Counted from the first letter of the stretch, positions 17,863 through 27,300 are shown. The stretch: DNA of 45,878 nt from Thermotoga sp. (GCA_020722015.1 DYLQ01000011.1:1-45878), one strand, 5' to 3'. Numbers and translations: made by a program. Notes: generated from the letters alone by a model not told the origin.

Positions 17863-18705
17863 TTACCTCCTCATCGCGGAGTCTAAAAGTTCAAGCACTA
17901 TATCTTCCATACTCAATCCATTCGCCTTTGCAGAGGCGGGTAGATCGCTTGTCGGGGTCATTCCTGGAATAGCGTTGATCTCCAAGAAATAAAATCCCTC
18001 ATTTGAAATTATACCATCTATCCTCGCAAATCCTTTACAACCAACTTCTTTGTAAATTTTCAGTGCCGCTTTTTCGATTCCTTCTCTTTCACTTATGTTC
18101 AAAGGTGCCGGAGCTATGAGAACGGAGCCTTCCGGTGAATATTTGGAAATGTAATCGTAAAATTTACCTTTTGGAATTATCTCGAGAATTGGAAGTACCT
18201 TTGGTTCTCCTTTTATTTCAAGTATTGAAATGGTTATTTCCCGTCCGTCGATATAAGTCTCGTAAAACCCACCTTTATCTTCATTTGTAAATTCTTTCGG
18301 AGAAAAGTAGATCTTGACGCCTATACTTGAACCTCCGAACCTTGGTTTAAAAACGCATGGAAATTCTTTGGGATATGAAAACCATCTTGGAGTTTTAATG
18401 TTCATGGTTTCGAAATATTCCTTTGTTTTGATCTTGTCTATAGTTATTTCACAACTTTTTGAGTCGGATCCTGTGTAAAGAACACCTTTTGATTCAAAAA
18501 ATTTTTGAACACTTCCGTCTTCGCCTGGCGAACCATGAAGCATTATAAAACAAATTGAATCTATTGATTCAAGCGATTTGAAATTTCCATCCCAAATGAA
18601 GAGAGTTGATTTCATGTTAAGTTTTTTAAGAGATTCAAATATGTTTCTTCCACTCGAAATTGAGACTTCCCTTTCAGACGAAGTCCCACCACAAAGTACC
18701 GTCAC
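17863..18705 (-). CDS. ddl: D-alanine--D-alanine ligase
   Basis: ATP-grasp enzyme that joins two D-alanines for peptidoglycan. [16 protein letters not shown] marks the N-terminal domain, [12 protein letters not shown] the ATP-binding loop, and [19 protein letters not shown] the catalytic end. GTG 18705 is chosen because it overlaps the coaD stop (ATGTGA) and gives the family N-terminus; an ATG at 18753 would add 16 residues not seen in homologues. At about 280 aa it is shorter than most Ddl proteins, with a compact middle domain. Confidence 0.93.
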   Translation of the reverse strand: MTVLCGGTSSEREVSISSGRNIFESLKKLNMKSTLFIWDGNFKSLESIDSICFIMLHGSPGEDGSVQKFFESKGVLYTGSDSKSCEITIDKIKTKEYFETMNIKTPRWFSYPKEFPCVFKPRFGGSSIGVKIYFSPKEFTNEDKGGFYETYIDGREITISILEIKGEPKVLPILEIIPKGKFYDYISKYSPEGSVLIAPAPLNISEREGIEKAALKIYKEVGCKGFARIDGIISNEGFYFLEINAIPGMTPTSDLPASAKANGLSMEDIVLELLDSAMRR

Positions 18706-19175
18706 ATTTGGAACTTTTCTCTTAACTTGTCTTCCACCACTTGAGGAACCCATTGTTTTAATTCTCCTCCAAATTGTGCTATTTCTTTCACCATCGACGA
18801 AGAGAGAAAAAGAAACCTTATGTCTGTCATGAAATATATAGTCTCAAGGTCTGGACACATCTCTCTGTTTGCAAGGGCCATTTCAAATTCGTACTCGAAA
18901 TCCTCAACTGCTCTTAACCCTCTTATGGCTATTTTGACTCCATTTTCTTTCACATATTGAACAAGAAGTCCATTGTGAAGATCTACTTTGACGTTTAAAT
19001 TTTTCGTTGCTTCTTTTATCATTTCAAGTCTTTCTTCGTAAGAAAACAAAGATCTTTTTCTCATGTTGTTCATTAAAACGATGGTAAAATCGTCGAAGAC
19101 CTTAGATGCCCTTTCGATTATATCTATGTGACCATAAGTTATAGGATCAAAAGATCCTGGATATATGGCTTTCAA
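18702..19175 (-). CDS. coaD: Phosphopantetheine adenylyltransferase
   Basis: Adds AMP to 4'-phosphopantetheine in coenzyme A synthesis. The nucleotidyltransferase motif GSFDPITYGHIDI, the IRGLRAVEDFEYEF segment and the SSSMVKEI loop are all present. TTG 19175 overlaps the previous gene's stop (TTGA) and has AGTGAGGTG six bases upstream; it gives the usual start MKAIYPGSFDP at 157 aa. An in-frame GTG at 19184 is less well placed. Confidence 0.96.
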   Translation of the reverse strand: MKAIYPGSFDPITYGHIDIIERASKVFDDFTIVLMNNMRKRSLFSYEERLEMIKEATKNLNVKVDLHNGLLVQYVKENGVKIAIRGLRAVEDFEYEFEMALANREMCPDLETIYFMTDIRFLFLSSSMVKEIAQFGGELKQWVPQVVEDKLREKFQM

Positions 19176-19807
19176 TTTTTGCACCTCACTTGGAATATTT
19201 TTTTATCTTCTAATCTCAAACAAGTAAGATTTCCACCATATACGCATCCTGTATCAATTCCTATCTTATCACTTTCGATCAAAGGTTTATCCATTGGCGT
19301 ATGGCCGAATACAACTGTATATCCTTTTAATGGATTTTCTGAGTATATGAATTCCTCTCTTATCCATAGCATATCTTCCGCTTTTTGATCGGAAAGATTT
19401 ATTCCAGGTTTGACTCCTCCATGGACGAACAGATATTTCTCTTCAACATGGTAGAGTTTTGTCTTTTCAAAGAAATTCAAGTGTGCTTTCGGGATGTTTT
19501 CTATGTTGTTTCCATAACTTTCAAGTGTTTTTCTTGCACCGTTGTATTCCCATAAATCCCAATCCTCACGGCTTCTTGTTTTGTAGAATCTTTCGATCAT
19601 CCATTCATGATTTCCCTTTATGAAAATTGTATTTTTGTGTGTTGCAGAGAACCTTAAAATGAATTCAACAACTCCTCTTGAATCAGGTCCTCTGTCTATG
19701 TAATCTCCAATGAAAATAACCTTATCTTCCAAAGTTGGGTTTACTTTTTCGATAAGTTGCTTCAGCGAATCCAAACATCCGTGTATGTCACCTATCGCGT
19801 ATATCAT
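19172..19807 (-). CDS. Metallophosphoesterase (PrpE/ApaH/PPP-like)
   Basis: A calcineurin-like phosphatase with all metal motifs: GDIHGC (9-12 region), GDYIDRGPDSRG, KGNHEW and, near the end, FVHGGVKPG and FGHTPMDKP. This pattern fits the bacterial serine/threonine phosphatase and diadenosine tetraphosphatase group; which one cannot be decided. First gene of the 11-gene operon, with a GAGGTGAG ribosome site directly after an 11-bp inverted repeat. Confidence 0.88.
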   Translation of the reverse strand: MIYAIGDIHGCLDSLKQLIEKVNPTLEDKVIFIGDYIDRGPDSRGVVEFILRFSATHKNTIFIKGNHEWMIERFYKTRSREDWDLWEYNGARKTLESYGNNIENIPKAHLNFFEKTKLYHVEEKYLFVHGGVKPGINLSDQKAEDMLWIREEFIYSENPLKGYTVVFGHTPMDKPLIESDKIGIDTGCVYGGNLTCLRLEDKKIFQVRCKN

Positions 19808-19817
19808 TTTCTCACCT

Positions 19818-19861
19818 CATACTAATAATAATATATTTTTAGTATTTTTCTTATTAGTATG
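19818..19861 (-). promoter_or_regulatory. Perfect 11-bp inverted repeat in the operon leader
   Basis: CATACTAATAA at 19818-19828 is exactly complemented at 19851-19861, with a 22-nt AT-rich centre that contains -10-like hexamers. It lies just before the ribosome site of the 11-gene operon. It could be an operator or an mRNA hairpin gating translation. Confidence 0.5.
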
Positions 19862-19865
19862 TGTT

Positions 19866-20260
19866 GTTGAAATTGTTGAAAACTCATTTTTAGCTATATG
19901 GTCATTGACTTTTTGATTGTTGAAAACTTTGTTGAAAACTTGTTGAAAACTTTTGGTGGATAAAATTGTTGAAAACTCATTTTACATGTTGACAAGTTGG
20001 ATTGTGTATAAAAAGGCATGACCATTGATAAAATTGACATAAAAATGTGTGAAAAGTTTTCAACAACGGTATTTTTCTTATTTCACAAGGTTTTTGTGAG
20101 TTTTCAACAATCGACTGTTGAAAGTGTTGAAAACTTTTGTTGAAAGTGTTGAAAACTCATTTTTAGATATATGGCTATTGATTTTTTTGATTGTTGAAAA
20201 CTTATAAATAGACGATATCGTGAGATTTAGGGAGATATATATTTATATTTGGCAATAAAT
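19866..20260. other. Candidate chromosomal replication origin (DnaA-box cluster)
   Basis: This gene-free stretch holds ten exact copies of TGTTGAAAAC: eight on the plus strand (starting 19874, 19918, 19930, 19941, 19967, 20125, 20147, 20192) and two inverted (20056, 20100). The reverse complement TTTTCAACA is one base off the TTWTNCACA DnaA-box consensus. A perfect consensus box, TGTGTATAA, lies at 20003, and GGTGGATAA (8 of 9 to the E. coli box) at 19955. An AT-rich tract follows at 20200-20260. Genes diverge from this point over 10 kb leftward and 14 kb rightward. No dnaA or dnaN is in the window. A regulatory or partitioning site is the alternative. Confidence 0.55.
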
Positions 20261-20335
20261 CGCTATAATCTTCTCTAAAATGTTATAATTGTCAAAATTG
20301 AGTCTTTGATTAGAACTTGAAGTGCGCTAACATAA

Positions 20336-20362
20336 TTAGCAGAAGAGATGTTAGAGTGCTAA
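20336..20362 (+). promoter_or_regulatory. CIRCE operator for HrcA, left arm degenerate
   Basis: The right arm GAGTGCTAA is a perfect CIRCE half-site. Nine bases separate it from TTAGCAGAA, which keeps the first six bases of the left consensus TTAGCACTC. Position and spacing in front of groES fit HrcA control. hrcA itself is not in the window. Confidence 0.8.
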
Positions 20363-20384
20363 TTTGAAAGGAGGTTTTCTTGGA

Positions 20385-20663
20385 ATGAGTACGAAAACGA
20401 GGATTAAACCGCTTGGCGAAAGGATTTTGATCAAGCCACTGAAAGAGGAACCTAAGTCTGCCGGAGGAATAGTTCTTCCTGAAAATGCTAAAGAAAAGCC
20501 ACAGAGAGCAGAAGTCATTGAGGTTGGAACTGGCGACGACATCAACGTGAAAATCGGTGATGTGGTTATTTTTGCGAAGTACTCAGGAAATGAGATCAAA
20601 ATTGACGATGAAGACTACATATTGATCGATTGGAATGATGTTCTCGCAAAGGTTGAAAAATGA
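20385..20663 (+). CDS. groES: GroES co-chaperonin
   Basis: The 10-kDa lid of the GroEL chamber. IKPLGERILIKPLKEE at the N-terminus, the mobile loop around SAGGIVLPENAKEKPQ, and DVVIFAKYSGNEI are standard. ATG 20385 is the start because AAGGAGG lies nine bases upstream; an upstream TTG at 20364 is within that leader. It is followed after 16 bases by groEL, and preceded by a CIRCE element, so it is a heat-shock operon. Confidence 0.97.
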   Translation: MSTKTRIKPLGERILIKPLKEEPKSAGGIVLPENAKEKPQRAEVIEVGTGDDINVKIGDVVIFAKYSGNEIKIDDEDYILIDWNDVLAKVEK

Positions 20664-20676
20664 AGGAGGTAAATGA

Positions 20677-22296
<1,620 letters not shown>

Positions 22297-22310
22297 TCAA
22301 ACCACATATC

Positions 22311-22341
22311 GAAAGCGGGCCTTATGGCCCGCTTTCATTTT
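22311..22341 (+). terminator. groESL terminator
   Basis: A perfect 11-bp stem, GAAAGCGGGCC with its complement, closes a TTAT loop and runs into ATTTTG, 15 bases past the groEL stop. Confidence 0.9.
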
Positions 22342-22367
22342 GAATTTGAAAGTTTGTGTTGTAAAAT
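22340..22367 (+). promoter_or_regulatory. Probable promoter of the TM2 protein gene
   Basis: TTGAAT at 22340 and TAAAAT at 22362 are 16 bp apart, directly behind the groESL terminator and ahead of the ribosome site AAAGGGGG. Confidence 0.5.
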
Positions 22368-22391
22368 GAAGACAATAAAGGGGGTATTGTT

Positions 22392-22742
22392 ATGGCGGAA
22401 GCAGGAAAAAAATATTGTGTGAATTGCGGCGCAGAAATTGACGAAAGGGCAGAAATATGCCCAAAGTGTGGTGTAAGGCAACCGGAAAGCACAATCCCAT
22501 ATCGCTCTTCGTTTCAAAATGAAAATGAGTACATTCATCATAAAAGAATAACGGCGGGTATTCTTGGTATATTACTTGGTGGCCTTGGAATTCATCAATT
22601 TTACCTTCATAACATCGGCTGGGGTATTTTGATGCTTATCTTTTGCTGGACGGGAATTCCGGCCATAATTGGCTTGATACAGGGAATACTTTACTTGACG
22701 GAAACAGACGAATATTTCGGGCGTGTGCACAATTTGATCTAA
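22392..22742 (+). CDS. Zinc-ribbon TM2-domain membrane protein
   Basis: A 116-residue protein. An N-terminal zinc ribbon (CVNCGAEID...CPKCGVRQP, residues 9-31) is joined to a TM2 domain with two membrane helices around residues 51-103, including the family signature GGLGIHQFYLHNIGWGILM. TM2 proteins are widespread in bacteria with no settled function. It has its own promoter and precedes the oxidoreductase gene by 16 bp, so the two may be co-transcribed. Confidence 0.86.
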   Translation: MAEAGKKYCVNCGAEIDERAEICPKCGVRQPESTIPYRSSFQNENEYIHHKRITAGILGILLGGLGIHQFYLHNIGWGILMLIFCWTGIPAIIGLIQGILYLTETDEYFGRVHNLI

Positions 22743-22758
22743 AAGGAGATAAGGTAAT

Positions 22759-23868
22759 TTGAAGATAAAATACGGGCTTTCTGGCTTTGGCGGCATATCG
22801 AAGATCCATCTTATGGGCATAAGAAACATGAAACTTTCGTTGCCGAGATCGATTGACTTTGACGTTGATTTGTTTGGATTGTCGACAACCTCTTCCTCTC
22901 ATAAAAAAGATGGGTTAGACCTCGGATTTAAAAACGTTGTTGATAATTTCGAATCTCTTTTGAATTTGGATATAGACCTTATCGATATATGTACTCCTAA
23001 TTTTTTGCATAAAGATCAGATAATTAAATCTGCTCAAGCCGGAAAACACATCTACTGCGAAAAACCGCTCGGAATGAATTCAAAAGAAACGGCAGAAATC
23101 ACGGAAGCAGTTTCAAAGTACGGCGTGAACAATCAAGTGGCTTTCATGATAAGATTCATTCCGGCCGTAGCTTACGCTCATTCGATTCTTTCTCAAAGAT
23201 TGCTTGGGAAAGTTTATGCATTCCGCGGAGAGTTCTTCCACTCAAGTTATTTGAATAGGGCGAAACCCATGTCGTGGCGCCTTGATAAATCAAAAAGCGG
23301 TGGAGGTGCAATTGCCGATCTTGGTTCTCACATGATAGATCTTGTGAGATTTTTACTTGGAGATTTCGAATCACTTCACTCAAAGACGAAAACTGTAATC
23401 TCACAAAGATTTGACGGGAAAGAAATGAAAAATGTCGATGTTGATGATTGGGCGTTGATCTTTGCCGATCTGAAGTCTGGAGCAACAGGTACTATAGAGT
23501 CTTCAAGAGTTGCGACTGGAAAGGAAGGAACGAGACTTGAAATATACGCGGAAAAAGGATCAATCTTTATAAACACTGATAATCCTTACATGTCGGAAGT
23601 TTTTGATGTGAATTCAAAACGGCTTTATTTTGATGAGGAGACTCTGTTAAAAGACGAATTTTACGGAAATGTAATGAATATCTATCCATCGCCCAAATTG
23701 TCTCAGGGATTTATGATAGATGCACATATGACATCTTTGATCTTTTTCTTTAAATCAATTTTAGGAGAAAAAATACAAGGCCTTCCGACTTTCGAAGACG
23801 GTCACAAAGTACAAATTGTCATCGACGCGGCTTTTAATACATCAAATCTGGATTTGCCACGTTTATAG
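22759..23868 (+). CDS. Gfo/Idh/MocA family NAD(P)-dependent oxidoreductase
   Basis: A 369-residue sugar- or inositol-type dehydrogenase. The N-terminal Rossmann fold has GLSGFGGISKIHL, and the family signature is YCEKPLGMNSKE near residue 99. GGGAIADLGSHMIDLVRFLLGD in the C-terminal domain carries the usual D...H pair. TTG 22759 has a ribosome site AAGGAGATAAGG. The substrate is unknown. Its 3' end overlaps the convergent 2-hydroxyacid dehydrogenase gene by 35 bp. Confidence 0.9.
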   Translation: MKIKYGLSGFGGISKIHLMGIRNMKLSLPRSIDFDVDLFGLSTTSSSHKKDGLDLGFKNVVDNFESLLNLDIDLIDICTPNFLHKDQIIKSAQAGKHIYCEKPLGMNSKETAEITEAVSKYGVNNQVAFMIRFIPAVAYAHSILSQRLLGKVYAFRGEFFHSSYLNRAKPMSWRLDKSKSGGGAIADLGSHMIDLVRFLLGDFESLHSKTKTVISQRFDGKEMKNVDVDDWALIFADLKSGATGTIESSRVATGKEGTRLEIYAEKGSIFINTDNPYMSEVFDVNSKRLYFDEETLLKDEFYGNVMNIYPSPKLSQGFMIDAHMTSLIFFFKSILGEKIQGLPTFEDGHKVQIVIDAAFNTSNLDLPRL

Positions 23869-24820
23869 GTTCCCCACTCTTGATATAACTTCTTATATTT
23901 TCGATCGTGGCGTTTAACATACCCTCAACTCCTTCGATCGTTAAACTTCCAACATGCGGAGAAATAACGACGTTTTTGAAATTGTGAATCGGGTATGAAG
24001 ACGGTAAAGTTACCGGCATGTCTTTTGATGGGTATCTGTACCATGTGTCTATAGCGGCACCTGCCAATATTCCATCCTTGAGCCCGTCGTACAAGGATTT
24101 TTCATCTATTATGTCCCCTCTGCTTACATTCACAAGAATTTTATCTTTCATTTTTGAGATGATATCATGATTTATGATACCTTTTGTCTGCGGCGTCAAA
24201 GGCAGAGCTATGAAAACAACATCGCTTTTAGATACCGTTTCTTCAAGATCGAATGTTATTTCATCGAAAAAATCTATTTTTTCATGCACTTTCTGCTTTT
24301 TAAAGCCTATCGTTTTACAATCAAAGGCCTTTAGGAGTTTCGCTATTTCTTTTCCAATGCCGCCTGTTCCGACTATTCCGCAATTTTTACTCCTTAAAGA
24401 TGTCCAAAAAGCGCTTTCGGCATCTCCTCCCGAGAATCCATGCCAGATACCTTTTTGAAGATCGTTGTTGTATTCAACCACTCTGCCCATTAAGGCCAAA
24501 GTAAGCGCAAGCGCACGTTCTGCAACGATTTTTGCATTGGAATGGTTGTTCGAAACGATTATGTTTCTTTTTCTGATTTCTTCCCAAGGAAGATTGTTAA
24601 CGCCTGTCCACGGAACGAATATGATCTTCAAGTTTTTGGCTTTTTCTATTTCACAAGGTAAAAAACGATCTCCGACTACTCCGTCTGCCGTCTCGAGTAA
24701 TTTTAACGCTTCCGAATGATCCCGAGGGATTGCGAATTCGACATCTTTGAACTCAGTTCTAAGGGCCTCTAATTTTTCAACCCAGCCAGCTTCTAAACGA
24801 TTCATAAAGATTATCTTCAC
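23834..24820 (-). CDS. D-isomer 2-hydroxyacid dehydrogenase
   Basis: A 328-residue NAD-dependent dehydrogenase of the phosphoglycerate/D-lactate family. The nucleotide-binding motif is GIVGTGGIGKEIAKLL, the catalytic arginine lies in LVNVSRGDIIDE, and the histidine in ISPHVGSLT. It interconverts a 2-keto acid and a D-2-hydroxy acid; glyoxylate, hydroxypyruvate or phosphoglycerate are all possible. It stands alone on its strand, divergent from lpd. Confidence 0.9.
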   Translation of the reverse strand: MKIIFMNRLEAGWVEKLEALRTEFKDVEFAIPRDHSEALKLLETADGVVGDRFLPCEIEKAKNLKIIFVPWTGVNNLPWEEIRKRNIIVSNNHSNAKIVAERALALTLALMGRVVEYNNDLQKGIWHGFSGGDAESAFWTSLRSKNCGIVGTGGIGKEIAKLLKAFDCKTIGFKKQKVHEKIDFFDEITFDLEETVSKSDVVFIALPLTPQTKGIINHDIISKMKDKILVNVSRGDIIDEKSLYDGLKDGILAGAAIDTWYRYPSKDMPVTLPSSYPIHNFKNVVISPHVGSLTIEGVEGMLNATIENIRSYIKSGEPINVANPDLMY

Positions 24821-24861
24821 GATAAATCACACTCCTCAAGATGATCTTAACATTTTTGAAT

Positions 24862-24891
24862 TTGAAAATATAAATGTGAAAGTTGTATCAT
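24862..24891 (+). promoter_or_regulatory. Probable lpd promoter
   Basis: TTGAAA at 24862 and TATCAT at 24886 are 18 bp apart; a start site near 24898 leaves a short leader that contains the GGAGGTG ribosome site. Confidence 0.5.
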
Positions 24892-24909
24892 ATTCACGGA
24901 GGTGTGGTT

Positions 24910-26268
24910 ATGGTATACGATCTTTTTGTCATAGGTGGAGGACCGGCAGGATATGTTGCTGCCATTCGTGGTTCTCAATTGGGAATGAAGGTTGCCATTG
25001 CTGAAGAAAAGTTTTTGGGAGGAACATGCACAAATGTTGGATGTATACCAACCAAAGCATGGCTTGCCTCTTCAGAACTCTTTCAAAACATCAAAGAGGC
25101 AAAGAAATTCGGTATAACGACTGAAAATTTTTCGATCGATATGAAACTCGTCAAATCAAGAACTGATAGGGTTGTCATGAAGGGAAGAAAGGGAATCGAA
25201 TATCTCCTCAAGAAGAACAACGTTGATCTCCTGACAGGCCATGCAATAGTTGATAGTCTTAACAAGGCGCATGTTTCTGATAAATCTGTTGAATTCAAAA
25301 ATCTCTTGCTTGCACAAGGATCACATCCAATAAAATTTCCCCCTTTTAACGTCGATGGTGTTATGACGAGCGATGAGATCTTTTCCATCGATAAAATACC
25401 GTCAAGTATTCTGATCGTCGGTGGTGGAGTCATAGGCGTTGAGATGGCGAATTTCTTCTCATCTGTGGGATCGAAGGTCACAGTCGTTGAGGTAATGGAC
25501 CATATTTTGCCCAATATGGATTCAGATGTTGCCGATGTCATAACGAATTCCATGAAAAAGCGTGGCATAGAAATACATACCGCTACAAAGACGCTTTCCG
25601 TCGATAAAATTGATGAAGGGTTCAAAGTTGCTTTTGAAGAAAAGGAAAAATTCGAGAAAACTTTTGAAACGATCCTTCTCAGCGTCGGAAGAAAATCTAA
25701 CGTTACTGATGATGTAAAGGCACTTGGAATCGCACTTGATCCGAAGGGCAATGTCATCACAGACGATGGACTTAGAACCAATATAGCCAATGTTTACGCG
25801 GCCGGTGATATAAATGGGAAATACATGCTTGCTCATGTTGCCTCAAGAGAAGGTATCGTAGCAGTTACAAACATGAAGGGCGGGAATCTGAAGATGGATT
25901 ACAGATCATCTCCGAGTGTGATCTTCACAACGCCTGAAATAGGAAGCGTCGGTTATGGTGAAGATGAATTAAAACGCTCTGGAATAGAATACAAAAAGGG
26001 TCTTTTCCCGATGACGGCTCTTGGACGTGCTCGCACGCTTGAGTTTAACGATGGATTTGGAAAAATTCTCACCGATAAAGATGGAACCGTCTTAGGGGTA
26101 ACGATAGTCGGACCGATGGCAACGGAGGTGCTTATGGAGGGCGTTATAGCCGTTCATTCAAAGATGAACCTTGAAAATTTGCTCGATCATGTTCATCCAC
26201 ATCCGACAATCTCAGAAATTTACATGGAAGCAGCCGAAGTTGGCATGGGAATGGCCATAGATTTATGA
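24910..26268 (+). CDS. lpdA: Dihydrolipoyl dehydrogenase
   Basis: FAD disulfide oxidoreductase, 452 aa. FAD motif FVIGGGPAGYVAAIRG, redox-active pair in GGTCTNVGCIPTKA, NAD motif ILIVGGGVIGVEMANFF, second FAD contact NVYAAGDINGK, and the catalytic HVHPHPTISEIYMEA near the C-terminus. It reoxidises dihydrolipoamide on an E2 or GcvH protein. No 2-oxoacid dehydrogenase complex or glycine cleavage gene adjoins it, so its partner lies elsewhere. ATG 24910 is chosen over a track start at 24883 because GGAGGTG precedes it and the promoter overlaps the upstream part. Confidence 0.93.
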   Translation: MVYDLFVIGGGPAGYVAAIRGSQLGMKVAIAEEKFLGGTCTNVGCIPTKAWLASSELFQNIKEAKKFGITTENFSIDMKLVKSRTDRVVMKGRKGIEYLLKKNNVDLLTGHAIVDSLNKAHVSDKSVEFKNLLLAQGSHPIKFPPFNVDGVMTSDEIFSIDKIPSSILIVGGGVIGVEMANFFSSVGSKVTVVEVMDHILPNMDSDVADVITNSMKKRGIEIHTATKTLSVDKIDEGFKVAFEEKEKFEKTFETILLSVGRKSNVTDDVKALGIALDPKGNVITDDGLRTNIANVYAAGDINGKYMLAHVASREGIVAVTNMKGGNLKMDYRSSPSVIFTTPEIGSVGYGEDELKRSGIEYKKGLFPMTALGRARTLEFNDGFGKILTDKDGTVLGVTIVGPMATEVLMEGVIAVHSKMNLENLLDHVHPHPTISEIYMEAAEVGMGMAIDL

Positions 26269-26339
26269 TATCGAAAGGGGGCGTGCGATTTTCTGCCTTC
26301 TTTGAAAAGAGAGGTATCCATTGCTTGATGTTTGGTATA

Positions 26340-26368
26340 TTGATCTTAGAGATGTTTTATGGTAAAAT
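26340..26368 (+). promoter_or_regulatory. tRNA-Gly promoter
   Basis: TTGATC at 26340 and TAAAAT at 26363 are 17 bp apart, with TGG just before the -10 box (extended). The start site would be a few bases ahead of the tRNA. Confidence 0.7.
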
Positions 26369-26377
26369 CTTTTTTGT

Positions 26378-26453
26378 GCGGGCATAGCTCAGTTGGTAGA
26401 GCATCGGCCTTCCAAGCCGAGTGTCGCGGGTTCAAGTCCCGTTGCTCGCTCCA
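26378..26453 (+). tRNA. tRNA-Gly, anticodon TCC
   Basis: A complete cloverleaf. The acceptor stem GCGGGCA pairs with TGCTCGC (one G-T pair), followed by T73 as in bacterial glycine tRNAs, and CCA is encoded. The D arm has AGCTCAGTTGGTAGAGC. The anticodon loop CTTCCAA gives TCC at 26411-26413, and the T loop is TTCAAGT. A plus-strand reading frame across it (26393-26740) is not a gene. Confidence 0.97.
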
Positions 26454-26477
26454 AAGCGGGCGTAAAGCCCGTTTTTT
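26454..26477 (+). terminator. Terminator after tRNA-Gly
   Basis: AAGCGGGC pairs with GCCCGTTT around a GTAAA loop and ends in six T residues, directly behind the CCA end. Confidence 0.88.
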
Positions 26478-26495
26478 CCTTCAGAGGCGGCGTTT

Positions 26496-26711
26496 ATGGG
26501 AGAGATCATCTTTGGAATTTTAGGTGCTGTTTCTTACGTTTACCTTGGAATAAGAATAATTCCCATGCGGGTGAAATTTGCGTCTTTTGTTTATCTTCTG
26601 TTTTTGGGGATCTTTCTCGCAGCACTTGTCATCAACAACCAATTATTCACTGTTATATGGGTCGTGATCACAATACTTCTTACCATTCTCATATTTGTAC
26701 TGGTAAGGTAA
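26496..26711 (+). CDS. Small hydrophobic membrane protein, unknown
   Basis: A 71-residue protein with a likely short N-terminal membrane helix (residues 3-19) and two strong helices near 29-47 and 50-70, linked by a KFAS segment. I do not recognise a family. ATG 26496 follows a GAGGCGG ribosome site and lies just after the tRNA terminator. It precedes the PAP2 phosphatase by 18 bases, so the two may form a small envelope operon. Confidence 0.65.
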   Translation: MGEIIFGILGAVSYVYLGIRIIPMRVKFASFVYLLFLGIFLAALVINNQLFTVIWVVITILLTILIFVLVR

Positions 26712-26729
26712 ATGAGTTGGTGACCGAGA

Positions 26730-27299
26730 GTGTCAATTAGAATAAAATTTCTCATATTTTGTATCATGCTAATTTCATTTTATGCCTTTGCGTCTGAAAG
26801 CATAGATCTCATGCTTTTGAAATCCATAAATGGAACGGACGAACCTTGGTTTGACGTTATGAAACCGGTTATATCTACGGATTATTTCGCAGGAATCGTT
26901 GGGATTTCACCTTTGATTTTGAATCGCAATCAAACAATTTTGAGCTTTGGTCTCACACTTGGAGAAGTTGAACTTCTTAAGTTACTCTTTCACAGACCAA
27001 GACCTTTTCAAACTTACAACTGGGTTGTAAAGCGTGCCAACGCTTCAGGATATTCAATGCCGTCAGGTCATGCCGCTATGGCCTTTGAAGCTGCTTACAT
27101 ATGGAGTGAATATTTTCCTCAATTCTCATTTATCTTCTATTCATTGGCCACTTATATTGCGATTTCGAGAATTTACTACGGAGTTCATTATCCTTCAGAT
27201 GTGATCGTCGGATCGATTTTGGGATATGTTAACTCGAAGATCGTCTCTAAAATTACCGACTCAAAAACCTTATCTTTTGGATTTTCTTGCAGTTTTTAG
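26730..27299 (+). CDS. PAP2-family membrane phosphatase
   Basis: A 189-residue PAP2 (type 2 phosphatidic acid phosphatase) protein. The three catalytic motifs are KLLFHRPRP (residues 84-92), PSGHAAMAF near 111, and SRIYYGVHYPSDVIVG near 146. An N-terminal hydrophobic segment ending in YAFAS may be a signal or anchor. Candidates for the substrate are undecaprenyl pyrophosphate or a phospholipid; which one cannot be told. GTG 26730. Confidence 0.88.
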   Translation: MSIRIKFLIFCIMLISFYAFASESIDLMLLKSINGTDEPWFDVMKPVISTDYFAGIVGISPLILNRNQTILSFGLTLGEVELLKLLFHRPRPFQTYNWVVKRANASGYSMPSGHAAMAFEAAYIWSEYFPQFSFIFYSLATYIAISRIYYGVHYPSDVIVGSILGYVNSKIVSKITDSKTLSFGFSCSF

Positions 27300-27300
27300 T

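Noticed and set aside
19866-20210. CRISPR-like array
   Set aside because: The 10-bp repeats are too short, unevenly spaced, present on both strands, and there are no cas genes.
23834-23868. Convergent overlap as a sign of annotation error
   Set aside because: Both proteins end with family-like C-termini, and a similar 42-bp convergent overlap occurs at 34929-34970, so compact packing is normal here.
25083-25790. 235-residue minus-strand frame
   Set aside because: It lies fully inside lpdA on the opposite strand, has serine/threonine-rich low-complexity content, no ribosome site and no recognisable domain.
26393-26740. 115-residue plus-strand frame
   Set aside because: It begins inside tRNA-Gly, reads through its terminator and overlaps two better genes.
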